NCBI GenBank assembly: GCA_016858145.1
Contig: JAEHOE010000061.1
Location: 558,001 to 622,000, forward strand
Direction of reading: 5' to 3'
Origin: Edaphochlamys debaryana
Lineage: Eukaryota; Chlorophyta; Chlorophyceae; Chlamydomonadales
DNA length: 64,000 nt
A program made the position numbers and the translations under genes. Shown piece after piece: positions 59,401-64,000 of this stretch (the first letter of the stretch is position 1; every line of letters starts with the position of its first letter). The notes under the pieces are model-generated. The model was not told where the DNA came from and did no database searches. It worked only from the letters and a program-made list of their open reading frames with translations.

Positions 59401-62400
59401 GTTGGGGGCTCGGTGGTGCACGGCCATCCGAAAGACGTGCGTCGCACGGAGCCCCAGACATGGCCCAAACGGGCTCCGGCTCAAGCACGTATTTTAGCCC
59501 CCTCGCCTGCCCCCCTTCGTCCTCCCGCCTGGCCCCCCTCCCCCCTCCCACCTCCAGGTCGTGTACGGTGAGCCGCATGCCAGGTGCCCAACTCCCTCCT
59601 CCCCTAAACCCCTCCGCCCTTTCCCCTCCGCCCTTTCCCCTCCGCCCCCCTGCCCCTCCTCTCAGGACCCCTCTGCCCCTCCCCCCCCACCTCCAGGTCG
59701 TGCACCGTCAGCCTCATGTGCCTCGCCAGGTGCCCCCCGGGGCCGTAGCTCTCCATGGCCAGACCCAGGCCCTCCACCACCAGCTCCACACGGCCCTCCT
59801 GAGGGGGGCGGGGGTGGAGGCAAAGGGGAGGGGGTGGAGGCAAAGGGGGGAGTGAGATGAGGGGAGGGGTGAGACTGGGGGGAAAGGGGGGGGGAGATGA
59901 GGTGAGGTGAGGTGGTGACACCAGCTCCACGCGAACGGTACGGCACGGTATGGTACGGCAGCCGCGATAAGCTGAGTTTGCTCACCTGGTGGGAGGCCGC
60001 CGCGCCGTCGGCTCCGCCCGCTCCCGCCGCCGCGCCGCCCGCTGCCGAGGTGGTGGAGGTGGGGCCGCTGGCGGGTCCCGCGGCGTTGGGGGCTCCGGGC
60101 GCCGAGGGGCGCGTGGTGGTGTGCATGACCCAGATGCCTGGTGGTGGTGGTGGTGGTGGTCGTTAAAGGGGGGCAGGGGGGAAAGAAGGGACGGGGCCAA
60201 CGTCGGTCAGTCGGTCAGTCGGTTGCGACCGCGACAGGAGCAACGCGCAAACGAAGGTCCGCTGAAATGCCCGAGCGTAAGCCCCCACCTTCGTGACCCA
60301 TCCCTTCCCTACGGCTGGGAGGTTTTTACACCTCTCCATTGGTCAGTGACAGGTGCCTCCCCATCCCCCCGACTCAGTAGGTCTCAACACCCCCCCCCCC
60401 CCCACCTGACAGGTCCTTGAACGTAATCCGCAGGAGCGCCGGCGGCTGATCGACGCCCCCAACCGCCCCGCCGCCGCCGCCACCGCCGCCGCCGCCAGCT
60501 CCGGCGGCGCCCGCCTCTGCGCCCGGCGGCGGCGGGCCCATGGCGGCGGCCGCCCCCGAGCCGTCATCGTCCGACTTGCGGGGGACACGGACGTAGTTCT
60601 CCTGAGGGCGAGGGAATGTGGGATGAGGGTGTTGCGTACTGATACATCGGCAGACCCCACCGGCTGTACACGAACACGTGCGCGGTACCTGCAGCCCTCC
60701 CCGGCGTGCTAGACAGACGACCGTTATCCGCCGTACCTGCAGCTTCCACGTGGGTGCCGTACTCGCCGTCGTAACGGCCGAGGACGAAGCAACCGACGCC
60801 ACGGAGGCGGGCGCCGCCGGCCGCCGCTCCGCGGCCCGCCCACCGGCCGCCGCCGTAGACGCGGCGCCGCCGCGGCCGGCGGCGGTTGGAACCAAGTGTG
60901 ATGTCGAGGCGGGCGGCGGCACGTCCGACAGGGCGAGCAGATCGTCAATGTCCTCCGGCTCCTCAGATTCCGCTGGCTCTTCGTCTTCCGCGTCGTCCTC
61001 TTCCGTACGGCCTGCTGACTCAGCGCCGCCCGAGCGCAGCTGGCCAGCCCTTGGGCCCACCATGGGCCCCGTAGCAACGGCGGCCGCCGCCAGGAGGGCG
61101 GCGGCGGCGGTCGGGCGGCGGTCGGGCCCCTCGTCGGGTCCGTACCACGTGCCTACGGCAGTACGGCAACCGGATGGAATGTGGGTGGTACGTTGGGTCA
61201 CTTGCGTGGCAGCACGTGCAACCCATCCTAGCTGCTGCTGTAGTAGTCATCTCTGCCCAACCGTTCCGCCTTTGGCGTGCATGCGGGCTATATCCAACCA
61301 GCAACCCGTCCTTGCTGTTGAGACTCGTGTCGCGTCCGGCACCCGCGTATCCGTCCACATCCTGCAAACGCCGGTCCTGCCTCGGCCCCTCCCGCTGCAA
61401 TCCACACCCTTGAATCCTCACCCTTCCAACCCCCACCCCCGCCTCCAACACACAAACCCCTCACCCTCCATCTCCGCGTCTCCGTTGCGCCAACGCGCCG
61501 CCGCCTCGCGCGCTCCATAGGACGGGTGCTGAGGGGAAGGGAGGGGTTGGGGCACGGGTGAGGGGTTGGGTGAGTGTGAGGGTGGTGGGTGGGTGCTGCG
61601 CGAGGAGGTGGGGGGTCGGGGGCCGGGCAGCGCGCAGGTGCGACGCGCACGGGCGGTACGGCGGTACGGACACACCTGTACGAGTACGGCAAGATCTTCG
61701 TCGTACTCGCCCCGGTGGTTGACCGGGAAGAAGTCGTCGATGAGGATGAGGCCGGGGGGGGAGGAGCCGGGGGGGGCGGGGGCCTCGGGGGCGGCGTACC
61801 TGGGGGGAATTAGGGGGGGAGTTAGGGGAGCGAGCAAGGTAAGCGAGGGCCCAGGCGATGTCGTACACGTGCGGACAGTATCCGGCTAGCGCTAGCAAGC
61901 AATGGATAGCACTACTCACCAGCCACCGCCCTGCGCCCCAATCATGCTAGACGCATACAGCGCCGAGCCGCCGCCGCCACCCGCCGTCGCCGCCGCCGCC
62001 GGATGCGGCCGGCCCGCCAGGGCCTGCGACGGCGGCGGCGGCGGCGGCGGCGTGCGCCGGAATGCGTTCTCCTCCACCTCCTCCAGCAGCAGCGCCGTCA
62101 GCAGGGTGCCGCCGGCGTCGCCGCCAGCCTCCGACGCCGCCACCGTCGACGCGGCGGCGCCGCCAGGGCCGCCGCCGCCGCCGGCGGTGCCGTCGGAGGC
62201 TGCCTCCCAGTAGGAGTCGACGCGGGAGCAGCTCGAGGGCCTGCCGCCGCCGCCGTCGCGCCGCGGCGGCAGGCCGGCGGCGGCGGCGGCCGCAGCCACT
62301 GCCGCCGCCTGGCGGGCCGTCATCAGCGTCCCCGTCTGCGGGCGGGTGGGAAAACGACGGGACGGGGCTCGGGGGGGGGGGATCGCAGCGTATTGGAGGC

Positions 62401-64000
62401 CCCCACACACTGGGCCATGACGAAACAGGCTCGGGCTCAGCGCTCTGACGACCGCCGTACGCCAAACCGCACGAAGAACGACACCGCTCTGCACTCTAGC
62501 GGCAACCGTGCTCAGCATTGCACTGAAGAAGGCACTGCCGTACACCGTGGTGGTACGCTGCCGTACACTGCCGTACCTGCATGGCGAAATGCGCCAGCAG
62601 GGTGGCCGACTCAACGGTCAACATGCCCAGCAGGTGCTGGTTCGTGATCTCCACGTCCACCTGCGTGCCGTACAGATGCCGTACGCAGGATCAGGGCGGG
62701 AGGGTTAAGCTTCGGCAAGCAAGATGGAGTGAGTAAAACGCTCTCGCCAACGTAGGAGGACTCCAAGTCAGCCCATCCCGCCCGGCCCAACCAAGCCCCC
62801 GTACCGCACTGCACCTCTGTCGACCTCAAGCGCCCCAAACCCGAACACCAAGCGCACAAGGAACCCCCGAGCACGAGCCTCTCCCCTTCTTGCTACCACC
62901 GTACTCCCCTTGCTGTGTGGCCACCCCCCAACAGGGGCCCGAACCGAACCCGCCCCCTCCCCCACCCCCCCACCCCCGCTCAGCAACAAACACCCCCCCA
63001 CCCCCCACCTGCGTGTGGAAGGGCGTCCAGGGGCCCAAGCACGCGCCCGACACGCCCCGACACGCCGGAACCCAAACCCGCCCCTTATACCCCTGCTACC
63101 CCCACCCCCCCACACCCCACCTGCGTGTGGAAGGGCGCCTGCTCCGACACGGCCGCCGCGCCCCGCGCCGCCGCCGCCAGCGCCGCATCCGAGGGGGGCA
63201 CGGGCGCGGGGCCGCAGGCGGGGCCGCGGCGGGGGATGTGGCGCTTCTTGGCAACCACACGGATGTGGGCCTCCTGCGGGGGCGGGGGCGAGATGGGATA
63301 GGCAGAAGGTGAGAAGTAGGGGAAGCGCGGGTGGAGCTTGGGTAAGGAACAGTGAGGCAGGTGGGCTCTGACGGCGGGGTGAGGGGGGCATGCGTTTCCG
63401 CCATCGCCTCCGCCTGGAGGAACCGTTGAAGCAAACCTTCTTCTTTCCTTCTCCAACCGCCCCCCTTCCCCTTCGAAACTCCGAACTCCGTCCTCCCTTG
63501 CCGCCCTCTCTTCCCCTCCTCCCCCACGATCACACCGGCAGCACCCTCACCGTCTCCCGCGCCTCGTCTTTCCCCTTCAACCACCCCCCTCCTCCCTTGC
63601 CCCCCCCCCCCTCAGGCCCCTCCTGTCCCCTCCTCCCCCCCAGTCGCACCTGGAGCACACGGTGGTATCCCGCCGCCGCCAGGACGGGGCCCCGCAGGGC
63701 CCTCGGGTCCGCAGCGGCCCACCCCGGGCCCCGCGCGTCCGCCGCCGCCAGATGAAGAGTCAGACTGTGCAGCGAGACCACCTGCGGCGGGCCCGGCGGC
63801 GGCACCGCTGGCGTCGCCGCCGCCTCGTCCGTCGCGCCGCCACAATCGTCGGCGGTTGGGGCGGTTGGCGGTTGAGGTGGTGGCGGCGGCGGCGGGCCCA
63901 GCGGCAGGCCGAAGTGTACGGCCTCGACGAGCAGGGCCAGCGCCACGGGGCTCACGTTAGGCGGCGGCGGTTGTGCGGCGCAGGCTGCCGCACCGTGCGG
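56407..64000 (-). CDS. ATG2: Autophagy-related protein 2, C-terminal part (5' partial)
   Basis: The visible exons are 64000-63650 (partial), 63273-63121, 62660-62577, 62335-61920, 61799-61676, 61528-61465, 61152-60737, 60601-60406, 60137-59986, 59798-59691, 59316-59009, 58732-58633, 58365-58271, 57685-57505 and 57192-56407 (TGA), about 1177 residues. ATG2 is a rod-shaped lipid-transfer protein that feeds the growing autophagosome from the ER with ATG9 and WIPI/ATG18. The C-terminal ATG2 signature is clear: GGFTVMLDYR, RRVDIAALAEGRLSELINLV, GGVELAAKELRLAGVAGWDG, REWLQDIARTQ and ITGLAPVQAVVRVGSAVATI, followed by RRASADFAVRLVREALVVG. Upstream, PPGLILIDDFFPVNHRGEYD and GHLARHMRLTVHDLE fit the beta-rich groove. 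The N-terminal chorein domain lies beyond the window. Ala/Gly-rich inserts and an acidic Asp/Glu run (~DDFDGDDDDEMG) near the end are lineage additions. Several introns carry copies of exon edges. Confidence 0.88.
57752..57992 (-). repeat. Two coding-like copies of an ATG2 exon's 5' edge
   Basis: The true exon begins at 57685. Copies of its first ~70 bases, with their acceptor, begin at 57826 and 57986 (offsets 141 and 160). The nearer copy still encodes DIAALAEGRLSELINLVP exactly, with only synonymous changes. The farther copy reads DIAALVEGRLSELINLVP after a diverged start (LHGG). Both run into C-rich intron sequence after the copied part. Confidence 0.9.
58139..58172 (-). repeat. Copy of an ATG2 exon's donor edge
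   Basis: CCACCTGTCCTCCAGCACAA here corresponds to CCACCTGTAGTCCAGCATGA at 58267 (offset 126). The copy encodes GFTVVLED plus a GTGGGG donor, against the true GFTVMLDY. It lies downstream of the true exon (58365-58271). Confidence 0.8.
59547..59580 (-). repeat. Copy of an ATG2 exon's donor edge, synonymous divergence only
   Basis: The copy encodes MRLTVHDLE plus a GTGGGA donor, exactly the end of the exon at 59798-59691 (offset 139). The visible codon differences are AGG/CGG, CTG/CTC, ACG/ACC and GTG/GTA, all silent. Confidence 0.85.
63000..63029 (-). repeat. Copy of an ATG2 exon's donor edge
   Basis: CACCTGCGTGTGGAAGGGCG at 63006 repeats 63118 (offset 112), the end of exon 63273-63121 (PFHTQ) with its GTGGGG donor. 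Confidence 0.8.

Noticed and set aside
63775..63787. Splice acceptor before VVSLHSLTLHL in ATG2
   Set aside because: CCGCAG looks like an acceptor, but the frame continues open upstream (PAVPPPGPPQ and VALALLVEAVHFGLPLG) with no donor needed, so one exon is simpler.

Overview
This window is nuclear DNA of a eukaryote, most likely a chlamydomonadalean (volvocine-type) green alga. The evidence is very high G+C, many short to medium introns with tight AG|GT and AG borders, large Ala/Gly/Pro/Gln-rich insertions inside otherwise recognisable proteins, and a protein kinase of the chlorophyte Aurora/PLK-like style. The lineage is inferred; no marker gene fixes the species. I saw no operons, rRNA, tRNA, complete transposon or CRISPR array.

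Eight spliced protein genes can be built by hand. Every splice phase was followed through and each complete model sums to a multiple of three. In order they are: (1) + strand 1-4250, a Ser/Thr kinase cut by the left window edge; (2) - strand 7581-15429, a 2201-residue orphan membrane protein; (3) - strand 16250-18813, a 191-residue protein with an organelle-type presequence, two WW-like motifs and a C-terminal membrane helix; (4) + strand 19008-21357, a 282-residue NTF2/SnoaL-like protein, head to head with gene 3; (5) - strand 22336-27457, a 435-residue two-helix membrane protein of unknown family; (6) + strand 28409-38616, an eIF2-alpha-kinase-type (GCN2/PEK-like) protein of 1722 residues with a giant insert in the kinase domain; (7) - strand 43492-53130, a 2125-residue Gln-rich, probably nuclear protein with a CW-like cysteine cluster and repeated LPDG motifs; (8) - strand 56407 to the right edge, the C-terminal part of autophagy protein ATG2.

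The genes do not form a pathway. Genes 3 and 4 share a 194-bp divergent promoter and both look organelle-targeted, so they may be co-expressed. Genes 6 (eIF2-alpha kinase) and 8 (ATG2) both belong to starvation and stress responses, but nothing in the sequence links them.

The most striking signal is structural. Intron after intron carries one to three extra copies of the edge of the neighbouring exon, splice site included, at offsets of about 100-220 bp (genes 1, 3, 4, 5, 6 and 8). One set in gene 6 is a 109-bp unit repeated with no visible divergence. Another set in ATG2 has diverged almost only at synonymous codon positions. The same scale of short tandem duplication also occurs outside genes, for example at 39485-39675. 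This looks like an active process that duplicates exon borders and enlarges introns. Other notable items are three GC-AG introns, a 79-nt uninterrupted G run, a 23-bp x 5 hairpin array just after the stop codon of gene 7, and recurrent CCGTACGG and GGATCT words.
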